DNA from: Maribacter aestuarii
Lineage (GTDB): Bacteria > Bacteroidota > Bacteroidia > Flavobacteriales > Flavobacteriaceae
DNA: 64,000 nucleotides
NCBI RefSeq assembly: GCF_027474845.2
Contig: NZ_CP107031.2
Coordinates: 2,618,501 to 2,682,500 of the forward strand
Reading direction: 5' to 3'
The notes under the pieces were generated by a model, which saw nothing but the letters and a program-made list of their open reading frames with translations, had not been told where the DNA came from and did not search any database. The position numbers and the translations under genes are program-made. Of this stretch, positions 1 to 8,990 are shown one piece after another. Numbering within the stretch: the stretch's first letter is position 1; each line of letters starts with the position of its first letter.

Positions 1-159
1 CCAGAGTATTTTGTTGCCGTAGTTAAACCAGGAAGAATTATGTTCGAGGTTGCAGGAGTATCCCTTGATATTGCAAAAGAAGCATTAAGGTTGGCTGCTC
101 AAAAGCTTCCTGTGAGAACAAAGTTTATAATTGCCAGGGACTATACAGTTGAGAATTAA
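1..159 (+). CDS. rplP: 50S ribosomal protein L16, C-terminal part
   Basis: Reading frame open from base 1 to a TAA at 157-159. The last 52 residues ([17 protein letters not shown]..., ending RDYTVEN) match the C-terminus of L16, the large-subunit protein near the A-site tRNA and peptidyl transferase centre. The gene starts outside the window. rpmC follows after 11 bp, the usual S10-operon order, so identification rests on both sequence and position. Confidence 0.95.
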   Translation, partial: PEYFVAVVKPGRIMFEVAGVSLDIAKEALRLAAQKLPVRTKFIIARDYTVEN

Positions 160-170
160 TCGTAGGAACA

Positions 171-362
171 ATGAAAAAACAAGAAATTAAGGAATTGTCT
201 GTTGAAGGACTTACGGAAAAGCTTGCTGAGTACAGGAAACAACACGCCGATTTAAAATTGGCACATTTCGTTACGCCATTGGAGAATCCTCTTCAAATAA
301 GGAAAGTAAGAAGAACAGTTGCAAGATTAGCAACAGAATTAACAAATAGGGAAAACCAATAA
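171..362 (+). CDS. rpmC: 50S ribosomal protein L29
   Basis: 63 residues, normal size for L29, a two-helix protein of the large subunit at the tunnel exit that takes part in docking SRP and trigger factor. The N-terminus [14 protein letters not shown] and the basic tail [14 protein letters not shown] are typical. It lies between rplP and rpsQ as in almost all bacteria and is cotranscribed with them. Confidence 0.97.
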   Translation: MKKQEIKELSVEGLTEKLAEYRKQHADLKLAHFVTPLENPLQIRKVRRTVARLATELTNRENQ

Positions 363-375
363 CTGGTTCTGCTTT

Positions 376-636
376 ATGGAAGAAAACAGAAATTTAAGAA
401 AAGAAAGAATAGGGGTAGTTACCAGTAACAAGATGGAGAAGTCTATTGTAGTTGCAGAAGTAAAACGTGTAAAGCACCCTATGTACGGTAAGTTCGTTTT
501 GAAAACAAAGAAATACGTTGCTCACGACGAAAAGAACGACTGTAGGGAAGGGGATACCGTAAAGATTATGGAGACCCGTCCTTTGAGTAAAACCAAATGT
601 TGGAGGTTAGTAGAAATCTTAGAAAGAGCTAAATAA
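376..636 (+). CDS. rpsQ: 30S ribosomal protein S17
   Basis: 86 residues. S17 is an OB-fold primary 16S rRNA binder. The segments [25 protein letters not shown] and the C-terminal [20 protein letters not shown] are the family signature. It starts 13 bp after rpmC and ends 3 bp before rplN, so it belongs to the same transcript. Confidence 0.97.
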   Translation: MEENRNLRKERIGVVTSNKMEKSIVVAEVKRVKHPMYGKFVLKTKKYVAHDEKNDCREGDTVKIMETRPLSKTKCWRLVEILERAK

Positions 637-639
637 GTT

Positions 640-1008
640 ATGTTACAACAAGAATCTAGACTAAAGGTTGCTGATAATACCGGAGCAAAGGAAGTTTTGA
701 CTATCCGGGTTCTCGGTGGTACAAAAAGAAGATACGCTTCCATTGGTGATAAAATTGTAGTAACTGTAAAAGAAGCTACACCAAACGGGGGTATTAAAAA
801 AGGAGCGGTTTCAACAGCAGTAGTTGTCCGTACCAAAAAGGAGGTTAGGAGACCTGATGGTTCCTATATCCGTTTTGATGACAACGCATGTGTTCTTTTG
901 AATCCAACAGGAGAGATGAGAGGTACTCGTGTTTTTGGACCTGTAGCAAGAGAACTCAGGGATAAGCAATTCATGAAAATTGTTTCATTGGCCCCAGAGG
1001 TATTATAA
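640..1008 (+). CDS. rplN: 50S ribosomal protein L14
   Basis: 122 residues, standard length. It opens with [19 protein letters not shown] and ends with [18 protein letters not shown], both diagnostic of L14, which contacts L19 and forms an intersubunit bridge with 16S rRNA. It is followed at short distance by rplX. Confidence 0.98.
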   Translation: MLQQESRLKVADNTGAKEVLTIRVLGGTKRRYASIGDKIVVTVKEATPNGGIKKGAVSTAVVVRTKKEVRRPDGSYIRFDDNACVLLNPTGEMRGTRVFGPVARELRDKQFMKIVSLAPEVL

Positions 1009-1019
1009 TATTGACAAGA

Positions 1020-1334
1020 ATGAAAAAGTTGAAAATAAAAACTGGAGACACCGTTAGAATTATCGCTGGAGACCACAAGGGTACCGAAGGTAAGATCATG
1101 CGTGTAGATCTGGAAAAGAACAAAGCCATTGTGGAAGGTGCCAATATGGTCTCAAAACATGAGAAACCTAGTGCGAAAAACCCGCAAGGTGGAATAGTTA
1201 AAAAAGAAGCTTTAATCCATATTTCTAACCTAGCTTTAATAGACGGCAAGTCTAGCGAAACAACACGAGTAGGCTACGAAATGAGAGATGGTAAGAAAGT
1301 AAGGTTTTCTAAGAAATCCAATGAAGTAATTTAG
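1020..1334 (+). CDS. rplX: 50S ribosomal protein L24
   Basis: 104 residues from the ATG at 1020 ([20 protein letters not shown]). An in-frame TTG at 1011 would add three residues, but the ATG gives the usual L24 N-terminus with its KOW motif ([18 protein letters not shown]), so I chose it. L24 is an assembly initiator that binds the 5' end of 23S rRNA. The gene ends 2 bp before rplE. Confidence 0.95.
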   Translation: MKKLKIKTGDTVRIIAGDHKGTEGKIMRVDLEKNKAIVEGANMVSKHEKPSAKNPQGGIVKKEALIHISNLALIDGKSSETTRVGYEMRDGKKVRFSKKSNEVI

Positions 1335-1336
1335 TT

Positions 1337-1888
1337 ATGGCTTACGTTGCAAGATTAAAGAAAGAGTATAAAGAGCGGATTATAGCTGCACTAACGGAGG
1401 AGTTTGGTTACAAAAATGTAATGCAGGTTCCAAAGTTGGAGAAAATCGTGATGAGTAGAGGTGTTGGAGCTGCGGTTGCTGACAAAAAACTTATTGATCA
1501 CGCTGTTGACGAAATGACCATGATTACAGGTCAGAAAGCTGTTGCTACGATGTCCAAAAAGGATGTCGCTGCCTTTAAATTAAGAAAAGGTATGCCTATC
1601 GGTGCTAAAGTTACACTGCGTGGAGAGCGTATGTACGAATTTTTGGATAGGTTGGTTACATCGGCTCTGCCAAGGGTAAGAGATTTTCAAGGTATCAAAG
1701 CTACAGGTTTTGACGGACGTGGAAATTACAACCTTGGTGTCACCGAACAAATTATATTTCCGGAAATAAATATTGATAAAATCAATAGAATTAACGGAAT
1801 GGATATCACTTTTGTAACCTCGGCGGAAACCGATAAGGAAGCAAAATCATTATTAACGGAATTAGGATTACCTTTTAAAAAGAACTAG
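1337..1888 (+). CDS. rplE: 50S ribosomal protein L5
   Basis: 183 residues. L5 binds 5S rRNA in the central protuberance. The segments [35 protein letters not shown] and the C-terminal region with [15 protein letters not shown] are characteristic. It begins 2 bp after rplX and ends 1 bp before rpsN, so the three are tightly coupled. Confidence 0.98.
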   Translation: MAYVARLKKEYKERIIAALTEEFGYKNVMQVPKLEKIVMSRGVGAAVADKKLIDHAVDEMTMITGQKAVATMSKKDVAAFKLRKGMPIGAKVTLRGERMYEFLDRLVTSALPRVRDFQGIKATGFDGRGNYNLGVTEQIIFPEINIDKINRINGMDITFVTSAETDKEAKSLLTELGLPFKKN

Positions 1889-1889
1889 A

Positions 1890-2159
1890 ATGGCTAAAGA
1901 ATCAATGAAGGCCCGTGAAAGAAAAAGGGCAAGGACGGTAGCTAAATATGCAGAAAAGCGCAAGGCTTTGAAAGAAGCTGGTGACTATGATGCATTACAG
2001 AAATTACCAAAAAATGCCTCTCCTGTTCGCATGCACAATAGGTGTAAGCTAACCGGTAGACCCAAAGGTTATATGAGAACATTCGGTATTTCTAGGGTTA
2101 TGTTCAGGGAAATGGCAAACCAAGGTTTGATTCCTGGCGTAAAGAAGGCCAGCTGGTAA
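1890..2159 (+). CDS. rpsN: 30S ribosomal protein S14, long zinc-free type
   Basis: 89 residues. This is the long S14 form without the CxxC...CxxC zinc ribbon (one Cys only, in [15 protein letters not shown]). The C-terminus [20 protein letters not shown] is the conserved S14 signature. A 67-bp spacer with a small hairpin follows before rpsH, one of the few real gaps in this operon. Confidence 0.97.
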   Translation: MAKESMKARERKRARTVAKYAEKRKALKEAGDYDALQKLPKNASPVRMHNRCKLTGRPKGYMRTFGISRVMFREMANQGLIPGVKKASW

Positions 2160-2187
2160 GAAAAAATTGAATAACTGGTTTCAGGTT

Positions 2188-2208
2188 CGGCTTTTAGGTC
2201 GAAAACCG
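2188..2208 (+). promoter_or_regulatory. Hairpin in the rpsN-rpsH spacer
   Basis: CGG (2188-2190) and TTTT (2192-2195) pair with AAAA (2202-2205) and CCG (2206-2208), leaving one bulged C. An outer TTCGG/CCGAA pair at 2186-2190 and 2212-2216 competes with the first stem. It sits just before rpsH. It could be a translational control site or only a spacer fold; there is no T tract, so a terminator is unlikely. Confidence 0.3.
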
Positions 2209-2226
2209 TCACCGAATAAATAAAAA

Positions 2227-2625
2227 ATGGTTACAGATACAATAGCAGATTATCTAACTAGGGTTAGAAACGCAAGTAGGGCCGGTCATAGGGTGGTAGA
2301 AATCCCTGCGTCCAACTTAAAGAAGGAAATCACCAAAATATTATTCGATCAAGGATATATCTTGAGTTATAAATTCGAGGACAGTGCCATTCAAGGTACT
2401 ATTAAAATAGCCTTGAAGTATGATAAGATTACAAAGGAGCCGGTTATAAAGAAAATACAACGTATCAGTAAGCCAGGTTTAAGAAAATATGCAGGTAGTG
2501 AGGATTTACCAAGGGTTCTTAATGGACTCGGCATTGCGATCGTTTCTACATCTCATGGTGTCATGACAAGTAAGCAGGCTAAGGCCGACAATGTTGGCGG
2601 TGAGGTTTTATGCTACGTATATTAA
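2227..2625 (+). CDS. rpsH: 30S ribosomal protein S8
   Basis: 132 residues. S8 is a primary 16S binder of the platform and, in E. coli, the translational repressor of the spc operon. MVTDTIADYLTRVRNA and the C-terminal GLGIAIVSTSHGVMTSKQA...GGEVLCYVY are family signatures. It is preceded by a 67-bp spacer with hairpin potential; whether S8 controls this operon cannot be read from the sequence. Confidence 0.97.
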   Translation: MVTDTIADYLTRVRNASRAGHRVVEIPASNLKKEITKILFDQGYILSYKFEDSAIQGTIKIALKYDKITKEPVIKKIQRISKPGLRKYAGSEDLPRVLNGLGIAIVSTSHGVMTSKQAKADNVGGEVLCYVY

Positions 2626-2644
2626 CAGATTAAAGAGTTAGAAG

Positions 2645-3187
2645 ATGTCTAGAATAGGTAATAATCCAATCGCAATTCCTGAAGGAGTTACAATAGAGAT
2701 TAATGAAAACATCATTACCGTTAAAGGTAAGTTGGGAGAGTTGACTCAAGAATTTTCTGGGGTAGCGATAAAAATTGAAGATGGACAAGCTTGGGTAACA
2801 AGACCATCTGATTCGAAGGAGCACAAAGCTAAACATGGTTTGTACAGATCTTTGATCTTGAACATGGTAGAAGGGGTTTCTAAAGGATGGACAAAGGAGT
2901 TGGAACTTGTAGGTGTAGGATATAGAGCTAGTAATCAGGGTCAGAAATTAGATTTGGCACTAGGTTTTTCTCATAATATCGTTTTTGATCTGGCACCCGA
3001 GGTTAAAGTAGAGACCATTTCAGAAAAAGGAAAGAATCCGATTGTAAAGTTGACGTCTTTTGACAAGCAGCTTGTAGGGCATATCGCTGCAAAAATTAGA
3101 TCTTTCCGTAAGCCAGAACCTTACAAAGGAAAAGGTATCAAATTTGTTGGTGAACAGTTGAGAAGAAAAGCCGGTAAATCAGCTTAA
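2645..3187 (+). CDS. rplF: 50S ribosomal protein L6
   Basis: 180 residues with the two repeated L6 domains: N-terminal [18 protein letters not shown] and the C-terminal signature with [13 protein letters not shown] followed by a basic end. L6 sits at the GTPase-associated region near the sarcin-ricin loop. It follows rpsH by 19 bp and precedes rplR by 11 bp. Confidence 0.98.
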   Translation: MSRIGNNPIAIPEGVTIEINENIITVKGKLGELTQEFSGVAIKIEDGQAWVTRPSDSKEHKAKHGLYRSLILNMVEGVSKGWTKELELVGVGYRASNQGQKLDLALGFSHNIVFDLAPEVKVETISEKGKNPIVKLTSFDKQLVGHIAAKIRSFRKPEPYKGKGIKFVGEQLRRKAGKSA

Positions 3188-3198
3188 TTAATAGTATT

Positions 3199-3555
3199 AT
3201 GGGATTATCAAAGACAGAAAGAAAATATAGAATACGAAGGAGAATCCGTAAGGTTTCCTCAGGAACAGCTGAAAGACCTAGATTATCGGTTTTTAGAAGT
3301 AATAGTGAAATCTATGCACAATTAATAGATGATGTTAAGGGAGTTACTTTAGCGTCCGCTTCTTCAAAGGACAAGGATATGGCTTCTGTAAAAGGCAACA
3401 AAACAGAAATAGCTGCTCTAGTGGGTAAGGCTATCGCTGAAAAGTCTAAAAAAGTAGGTATAGAGAAAGTGGCTTTTGATAGAGGTGGAAACTTGTATCA
3501 CGGCAGAGTTAAATCTTTGGCTGAAGGGGCAAGGGAAGCAGGATTAAAATTCTAA
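3199..3555 (+). CDS. rplR: 50S ribosomal protein L18
   Basis: 118 residues. L18 binds 5S rRNA together with L5. Basic N-terminus ([17 protein letters not shown]), then [20 protein letters not shown] and the C-terminal [26 protein letters not shown] characteristic of the family. Standard operon position between rplF and rpsE. Confidence 0.98.
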   Translation: MGLSKTERKYRIRRRIRKVSSGTAERPRLSVFRSNSEIYAQLIDDVKGVTLASASSKDKDMASVKGNKTEIAALVGKAIAEKSKKVGIEKVAFDRGGNLYHGRVKSLAEGAREAGLKF

Positions 3556-3564
3556 TAAAACAGT

Positions 3565-4089
3565 ATGTTCCAAAAATATAAAAACGTAGAAACGGTAAAA
3601 CCAGGAGGTTTAGATTTAAAAGATAGATTAGTTGGTGTACAACGGGTAACCAAGGTAACAAAAGGTGGTAGAGCTTTTGGCTTTTCCGCAATTGTTGTTG
3701 TAGGGGATGAAAACGGGGTAGTAGGCCACGGTCTTGGAAAATCTAAGGAAGTTGCTACGGCCATAGCGAAAGCTATTGAAGATGGTAAAAAGAACTTGAT
3801 TCGCATTCCATTAAACGGAGGTACGTTACCCCATGAGCAGAAAGGAAAGTTTGGAGGAGCCCGTGTATATATTCAACCAGCTTCCCATGGTACGGGAGTT
3901 ATTGCCGGTGGAGCCGTAAGGGCCGTTTTGGAAGCAGTCGGTGTACATGATGTATTATCGAAATCACAGGGATCTTCCAATCCTCATAATGTTGTTAAAG
4001 CTACTTTTGATGCTTTATTACAACTTAGGGATGCGAAAACTATTGCTGGACAGCGAGGCGTTTCTTTGGAAAAAGTTTTTAAAGGTTAA
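3565..4089 (+). CDS. rpsE: 30S ribosomal protein S5
   Basis: 174 residues. An N-terminal dsRBD-like domain ([20 protein letters not shown]) is followed by the S5 C-terminal domain with [20 protein letters not shown]5 lines the mRNA entry channel and affects decoding accuracy. Starts 9 bp after rplR; rpmD follows after 12 bp. Confidence 0.98.
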   Translation: MFQKYKNVETVKPGGLDLKDRLVGVQRVTKVTKGGRAFGFSAIVVVGDENGVVGHGLGKSKEVATAIAKAIEDGKKNLIRIPLNGGTLPHEQKGKFGGARVYIQPASHGTGVIAGGAVRAVLEAVGVHDVLSKSQGSSNPHNVVKATFDALLQLRDAKTIAGQRGVSLEKVFKG

Positions 4090-4101
4090 GCATAGGGAAT
4101 T

Positions 4102-4281
4102 ATGGCAAAGATTAAAGTAAAGCAAGTTAAGAGTAGTATAAAAAAGCCTCAAAATCAAAAAAGAACCTTAACGGCTCTTGGATTGAAGAAAATTGGTCAG
4201 GTTGTGGAGCATGATACTACCCCCAATATTCTTGGGATGATAAATAAAGTTAAACATTTGGTTTCTACGGAAGAAGCTTAA
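4102..4281 (+). CDS. rpmD: 50S ribosomal protein L30
   Basis: A 59-residue ORF from ATG 4102 to TAA 4279-4281. It begins MAKIKVKQVKSSIKKPQNQK and contains TLTALGLKKIGQVVEH and MINKVKHLV, the L30 signature. L30 is absent in several bacterial groups but is expected here between rpsE and rplO. Confidence 0.95.
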   Translation: MAKIKVKQVKSSIKKPQNQKRTLTALGLKKIGQVVEHDTTPNILGMINKVKHLVSTEEA

Positions 4282-4293
4282 ATATAAGATCTA

Positions 4294-4746
4294 ATGAATT
4301 TAAGTAATCTACAACCTGCAGAAGGTTCAGTGAATAGAGATGGAAAACGTCTTGGAAGAGGTCAGGGTTCTGGAAAGGGCGGTACCGCTGCAAGAGGTCA
4401 TAAGGGAGCTAAATCAAGATCTGGTTATTCTAAGAAAATTGGTTTTGAAGGTGGTCAAATGCCTTTACAGAGACGTGTTCCTAAATTTGGTTTCAGCAAT
4501 ATAAACCGTAAGGATTACAAAGGAATCAATCTTGATAAATTACAGGAATTAGTAGACAGCAAAGCTATTAAGGACACTGTTACAATAGATTCTCTTGTAG
4601 AAAATCGACTTATAAAAAAGAACGACCTGGTTAAAATACTAGGAGGAGGAGAATTGAAAGCCCCCCTTAAAATTACAGTACATAAATTTACGGCAACCGC
4701 TAAGAAGGCCATTGAGTCTGCTGGTGGAGAGGCAATAAGTTTATAA
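4294..4746 (+). CDS. rplO: 50S ribosomal protein L15
   Basis: 150 residues. The Gly/Arg/Lys-rich N-terminal extension (KRLGRGQGSGKGGTAARGHK) threads into 23S rRNA, and the C-terminal globular domain contains KAPLKITVHKFTATAKKAIE. Typical length. It directly precedes secY, the classical order of the spc operon. Confidence 0.98.
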   Translation: MNLSNLQPAEGSVNRDGKRLGRGQGSGKGGTAARGHKGAKSRSGYSKKIGFEGGQMPLQRRVPKFGFSNINRKDYKGINLDKLQELVDSKAIKDTVTIDSLVENRLIKKNDLVKILGGGELKAPLKITVHKFTATAKKAIESAGGEAISL

Positions 4747-4760
4747 GCATAAAAGAGAGC

Positions 4761-6104
4761 ATGAAGAATTTTATCGATACAATATCCAATATTTGGAAGA
4801 TAGAGGAGCTAAGGAATAGGATACTTATTACTTTAGGTCTTCTTTTGGTATATCGTTTTGGTTGCCAAATTGTTCTTCCAGGTATAGATACTACACAATT
4901 AGGTGGACTTGTGGATAGTACCGACCAAGGAATTTTTGGTCTGCTTAACGCTTTTACAGGAGGAGCTTTTGCTAATGCTTCTGTTTTTGCTTTGGGTATT
5001 ATGCCTTACATATCCGCTTCCATTGTAGTGCAGTTAATGGGTATTGCCATACCATATCTTCAAAAACTTCAAAAAGAAGGGGAGAGCGGTCGTAAGACTA
5101 TCAACCAGATAACAAGATGGTTGACTATAGGTATATGTATCGTTCAGGCACCAGCATATTTATATGGTTTAGAGGCCTTTGGTGTTAGGGATTCTGCTTT
5201 TTTGTTAGGAAAAGGACTTGATTTCATGATACCCGCAGTAATTATTTTGGTCACTGGATGTGTTTTTGCGATGTGGCTTGGAGAGAAAATTACCGATAAG
5301 GGTATTGGAAACGGGATATCATTGCTTATCATGATTGGTATCATTGCAACTTTGCCACAGTCTTTTGTTCAGGAATTCATTTCAAGAACAACGAACAACA
5401 ATGGTGGTTTAATGTTCATATTGATAGAAGTCATTATCTGGTTCTTAGTTATTTTGGCCAGTGTATTGTTGGTTATGGCAACACGTCAGATACCGGTACA
5501 ATATGCAAGAAGAACAGCTTCGGGTGGATATGAAAAGAATATCATGGGATCGCGACAGTACATTCCCCTGAAATTGAATGCATCTGGGGTAATGCCTATC
5601 ATTTTTGCGCAAGCAATTATGTTTGTTCCCAGTATGATTGGTGGGGCATTCGATGACACGGCATTTGGTCAGTGGATGCAAGTACAATTTGCGGATATAT
5701 TTGGTTTGGCTTATAACATATTATTCGCTTTGCTAATTATCATCTTTACATATTTCTATACCGCTATAACGGTGCCGACCAATAAAATGGCGGATGACCT
5801 AAAAAGAAGTGGTGGATTCATTCCTGGTATACGACCGGGTAAAGAAACGGGAGATTTCTTGGATAAGATAATGTCTTTGATAACGTTACCGGGGTCGATA
5901 TTTTTAGCACTTCTAGCCGTATTACCGGCAATCGTGGTAAAATTAATGGATGTTCAAGCGGGTTGGGCACTGTTCTACGGAGGAACTTCCCTATTGATTA
6001 TGGTTGGTGTAGCAATCGATACCGTACAACAAGTAAATTCATATTTGTTGAATAGACATTATGACGGTTTAATGAAGACTGGAAAAAACAGAAAAGTAGC
6101 ATAA
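4761..6104 (+). CDS. secY: Preprotein translocase subunit SecY
   Basis: 447 residues with ten hydrophobic segments, the channel-forming subunit of the SecYEG translocon in the inner membrane. Visible hallmarks are the plug/TM2 region (FALGIMPYISASIVVQLMG), cytoplasmic loop C5 (RPGKETGDFLDKIMSLITLPG) and the C-terminal SYLLNRHYDGLMKTGK. Encoded in the ribosomal operon, 14 bp after rplO and 3 bp before infA, as usual in Bacteroidota. Confidence 0.98.
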   Translation: MKNFIDTISNIWKIEELRNRILITLGLLLVYRFGCQIVLPGIDTTQLGGLVDSTDQGIFGLLNAFTGGAFANASVFALGIMPYISASIVVQLMGIAIPYLQKLQKEGESGRKTINQITRWLTIGICIVQAPAYLYGLEAFGVRDSAFLLGKGLDFMIPAVIILVTGCVFAMWLGEKITDKGIGNGISLLIMIGIIATLPQSFVQEFISRTTNNNGGLMFILIEVIIWFLVILASVLLVMATRQIPVQYARRTASGGYEKNIMGSRQYIPLKLNASGVMPIIFAQAIMFVPSMIGGAFDDTAFGQWMQVQFADIFGLAYNILFALLIIIFTYFYTAITVPTNKMADDLKRSGGFIPGIRPGKETGDFLDKIMSLITLPGSIFLALLAVLPAIVVKLMDVQAGWALFYGGTSLLIMVGVAIDTVQQVNSYLLNRHYDGLMKTGKNRKVA

Positions 6105-6107
6105 TTT

Positions 6108-6323
6108 ATGGCTAAGCAGGCAGCAATAGAACAAGATGGGTCAATAATAGAAGCATTATCCAACGCAATGTTTCGAGTGGAGTTGGAGAATGGTCACGTG
6201 GTTACTGCGCATATTTCAGGTAAGATGCGTATGCACTATATAAAGTTATTACCTGGAGACAAGGTTAAATTGGAAATGAGTCCATACGACCTTACTAAAG
6301 CAAGAATTACTTATAGATATTAA
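6108..6323 (+). CDS. infA: Translation initiation factor IF-1
   Basis: 71 residues, a single S1-like OB fold. [20 protein letters not shown], the [20 protein letters not shown] stretch and the C-terminal [14 protein letters not shown] are invariant features. IF-1 occupies the 30S A site during initiation. It is 3 bp downstream of secY and upstream of rpmJ. Confidence 0.98.
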   Translation: MAKQAAIEQDGSIIEALSNAMFRVELENGHVVTAHISGKMRMHYIKLLPGDKVKLEMSPYDLTKARITYRY

Positions 6324-6332
6324 GATAGCAAG

Positions 6333-6449
6333 ATGAAAGTAAGAGCATCAGTTAAGAAGAGAAGTGCCGACTGCAAGATTGTTCGCAGAAACGGTAGGTT
6401 GTACGTAATCAACAAAAAGAATCCTAGATTTAAACAAAGACAAGGTTAA
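6333..6449 (+). CDS. rpmJ: 50S ribosomal protein L36, zinc-free form
   Basis: A 38-residue ORF from ATG 6333 to TAA 6447-6449. It begins [20 protein letters not shown] and ends PRFKQRQG. The usual zinc ligands C11, C14, C27 and H32 are reduced to C14 only (S11, N27 and R32 are present instead), so this copy should not bind zinc. Position between infA and rpsM confirms identity. Confidence 0.95.
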   Translation: MKVRASVKKRSADCKIVRRNGRLYVINKKNPRFKQRQG

Positions 6450-6451
6450 TT

Positions 6452-6826
6452 ATGGCAAGAATTGCGGGTATTGATATACCAAAACAAAAAAGAGGTGTTA
6501 TAGCCTTGACCTACATTTTTGGAATTGGAAAAAGCAGGGCAAAGGAGATATTAGAAAAAGCCCAAGTGAGTGAGGATACTAAGGTTTCCGATTGGAACGA
6601 TGATGAAATCGGTCGAATCAGGGAAGCGGTTTCAGCTTTTACTATTGAGGGTGAATTGCGCTCCGAGACACAATTGAACATTAAGCGTTTAATGGATATT
6701 GGATGTTACAGGGGTATTCGCCACAGATCAGGTTTGCCATTAAGAGGTCAGCGTACAAAGAACAATTCTAGGACTAGAAAAGGAAAGCGAAAAACAGTTG
6801 CTAACAAGAAGAAAGCTACTAAATAA
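6452..6826 (+). CDS. rpsM: 30S ribosomal protein S13
   Basis: 124 residues. S13 forms the head-to-50S bridges and contacts P-site t[23 protein letters not shown], the [11 protein letters not shown] helix-hairpin-helix-like motif and [18 protein letters not shown] with a basic tail are typical. It begins 2 bp after rpmJ. Confidence 0.98.
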   Translation: MARIAGIDIPKQKRGVIALTYIFGIGKSRAKEILEKAQVSEDTKVSDWNDDEIGRIREAVSAFTIEGELRSETQLNIKRLMDIGCYRGIRHRSGLPLRGQRTKNNSRTRKGKRKTVANKKKATK

Positions 6827-6835
6827 TAAAGAGGT

Positions 6836-7228
6836 ATGGCAAAGGCAAATACTAAAGTAACCAAAAAGCGTAAAGTTGTTGTAGATTCTGTTGGTGAGGC
6901 ACACGTAACAGCTTCTTTCAATAATATTATCATTTCATTGACCAATAAAAAGGGCGATGTTATTTCATGGTCTTCCGCTGGTAAATTAGGGTTCAGAGGT
7001 TCAAAAAAGAACACTCCCTATGCTGCTCAGGTAGCGGCCGAGGATTGTGCTAAAGTGGCTCACGAAGCGGGTTTAAGAAAGGTGAAGGTCTATGTTAAAG
7101 GACCTGGTAATGGAAGAGAATCTGCGATACGCGCGCTACACAATTCCGGTATAGAAGTAACTGAGATTATTGATGTTACCCCAATGCCACATAATGGGTG
7201 TAGACCACCTAAAAGAAGAAGAGTTTAA
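6836..7228 (+). CDS. rpsK: 30S ribosomal protein S11
   Basis: 130 residues with the S11 signature: [37 protein letters not shown] and the C-terminal [18 protein letters not shown]. It forms part of the platform near the mRNA exit. It is followed by an unusually long 87-bp spacer before rpsD that contains nested inverted repeats. Confidence 0.98.
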   Translation: MAKANTKVTKKRKVVVDSVGEAHVTASFNNIIISLTNKKGDVISWSSAGKLGFRGSKKNTPYAAQVAAEDCAKVAHEAGLRKVKVYVKGPGNGRESAIRALHNSGIEVTEIIDVTPMPHNGCRPPKRRRV

Positions 7229-7248
7229 TCAGTATTAATATATTTCAC

Positions 7249-7302
7249 GAAAGTGTAGTTACGATTATCGAAGGATAAGCCTTAATTCATAATCTCACTT
7301 TC
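7249..7302 (+). promoter_or_regulatory. Candidate structured leader of rpsD
   Basis: Three nested inverted repeats lie in the rpsK-rpsD gap: GAAAGTG (7249-7255) with CACTTTC (7296-7302), GATTAT (7263-7268) with ATAATC (7289-7294), and AAGG (7271-7274) with CCTT (7280-7283) closing a 5-nt loop. The fold ends 13 nt before the rpsD start. In many bacteria S4 represses its own mRNA through a leader structure; that this element does the same is inference. Confidence 0.45.
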
Positions 7303-7315
7303 AAACTAAAAGAAA

Positions 7316-7921
7316 ATGGCAAGATATACAGGACCAAAATCAAAAATCGCCCGTAAATTCGGAGAAGCGATATTCGGAGACGACAAGTCTTTCGAAAAGA
7401 AAAATTACCCTCCAGGACAACATGGTAATCAAAGACGTCGAGGAAAGAAGTCTGAGTACTCCGTACAGTTGATGGAAAAACAAAAAGCAAAATACACCTA
7501 TGGTATTTTGGAAAAGCAATTTAGAAATCTTTTTGCTTCGGCAAAGAGAAAAGAAGGCGTAACCGGTGAAATCCTTTTACAATTATGCGAGTGTCGATTG
7601 GACAATGTAGTTTATAGGATGGGCATAGCTCCAACTAGAAGCGGAGCAAGACAGTTGGTTTCCCACAGGCACATTACGGTGAACGGTGAGTTGGTTAATA
7701 TACCTTCATATTCTTTAAAAGCCGGTGATGTAGTTGGTGTAAGGGAAAAATCTAAATCGTTACAAAGCATTCAGGATTCATTGGCTAATAATAGTGCAGT
7801 GTACGAATGGCTTACATGGAACTCTGAAAAAAAGGAGGGTACTTTCGTTGCCGTTCCGGAAAGACTTCAGATTCCAGAAAATATCAAAGAACAATTAATA
7901 GTCGAGTTATACTCTAAATAA
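7316..7921 (+). CDS. rpsD: 30S ribosomal protein S4
   Basis: 201 residues. [20 protein letters not shown] starts the N-terminal domain; the S4 RNA-binding fold is at about residues 92-155 ([33 protein letters not shown]). A primary 16S assembly protein, and in other bacteria an autoregulator. Preceded by an 87-bp leader with nested inverted repeats, followed by rpoA after 17 bp. Confidence 0.98.
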   Translation: MARYTGPKSKIARKFGEAIFGDDKSFEKKNYPPGQHGNQRRRGKKSEYSVQLMEKQKAKYTYGILEKQFRNLFASAKRKEGVTGEILLQLCECRLDNVVYRMGIAPTRSGARQLVSHRHITVNGELVNIPSYSLKAGDVVGVREKSKSLQSIQDSLANNSAVYEWLTWNSEKKEGTFVAVPERLQIPENIKEQLIVELYSK

Positions 7922-7938
7922 ACAACACTGATCCAATT

Positions 7939-8931
7939 ATGGCATTATTTAATTTTCAGAAACCCGATAAAGTAATAATGATCGATTCCTCAGATTTCGA
8001 AGGGAAATTTGAATTTCGTCCTTTGGAACCTGGTTATGGATTAACTGTTGGGAACGCTTTACGGCGCGTATTGCTATCTTCTTTGGAAGGACATGCAATT
8101 ACATCCGTACGCATAGATAAAGTAGAACATGAGTTCTCTGTCATCTCCGGTGTTGTAGAAGACGTAACCGAGATTATATTGAACTTAAAACAAGTTCGTT
8201 TTAAAAAGCAAATAGAAGATTCAGAAGCAGAGGTCGTATCTATTTCCGTTAGTGGAAAAGATAAATTAACTGCCGGCGATTTTCAAAAGTTCATTTCAGG
8301 ATATCAGGTCTTGAATCCGGATTTGGTTATCTGTAATATGGATGCTAAAGTGAGCATCAATATGGAAATAACCATTGATAAGGGAAGAGGATATGTACCT
8401 GCAGAGGAGAACAAAAAATCTGGTGCTCCTCTTGGAACTATTGCTGTAGATTCTATATTCACACCTATTAAAAATGTGAAGTATAGCATCGAAAACTTTC
8501 GTGTAGAGCAAAAGACGGATTATGAAAAATTAGTTTTTGAAATCGTAACCGATGGTTCTATACATCCAAAAGATGCATTAACCGAAGGTGCTAAAGTGTT
8601 GATACATCACTTTATGTTATTCTCGGATGAGCGTATTACTTTGGAGGCCGATGAGATTGCACAAACGGAGACATATGATGAGGAGTCCTTACATATGAGA
8701 CAATTGTTGAAAACCAAATTGGTTGACATGGACTTGTCCGTACGTGCTTTGAATTGCTTAAAAGCAGCAGAGGTAGATACCTTGGGAGATTTAGTTTCTT
8801 TCAACAAAAACGATTTGATGAAGTTCAGGAACTTCGGAAAAAAATCATTGACAGAACTGGAAGAGCTTGTGATCAACAAAGGATTGAGCTTTGGAATGGA
8901 TTTGTCAAAATATAAATTGGATAAGGATTAA
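7939..8931 (+). CDS. rpoA: RNA polymerase subunit alpha
   Basis: 330 residues. The N-terminal dimerisation and assembly domain ([40 protein letters not shown]) is joined by an acidic linker to the C-terminal domain at about 250-320 ([33 protein letters not shown]) that contacts UP elements and activators. Alpha-operon position between rpsD and rplQ. Confidence 0.98.
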   Translation: MALFNFQKPDKVIMIDSSDFEGKFEFRPLEPGYGLTVGNALRRVLLSSLEGHAITSVRIDKVEHEFSVISGVVEDVTEIILNLKQVRFKKQIEDSEAEVVSISVSGKDKLTAGDFQKFISGYQVLNPDLVICNMDAKVSINMEITIDKGRGYVPAEENKKSGAPLGTIAVDSIFTPIKNVKYSIENFRVEQKTDYEKLVFEIVTDGSIHPKDALTEGAKVLIHHFMLFSDERITLEADEIAQTETYDEESLHMRQLLKTKLVDMDLSVRALNCLKAAEVDTLGDLVSFNKNDLMKFRNFGKKSLTELEELVINKGLSFGMDLSKYKLDKD

Positions 8932-8990
8932 TTAATCATATTTTGCTCCTCGGTCTTTCGAGTTTGGTAGCAAGATGATAAAAAGAAAAC

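Noticed and set aside
1011..1019. TTG start of rplX
   Set aside because: Adds three residues; the ATG at 1020 gives the normal L24 N-terminus.
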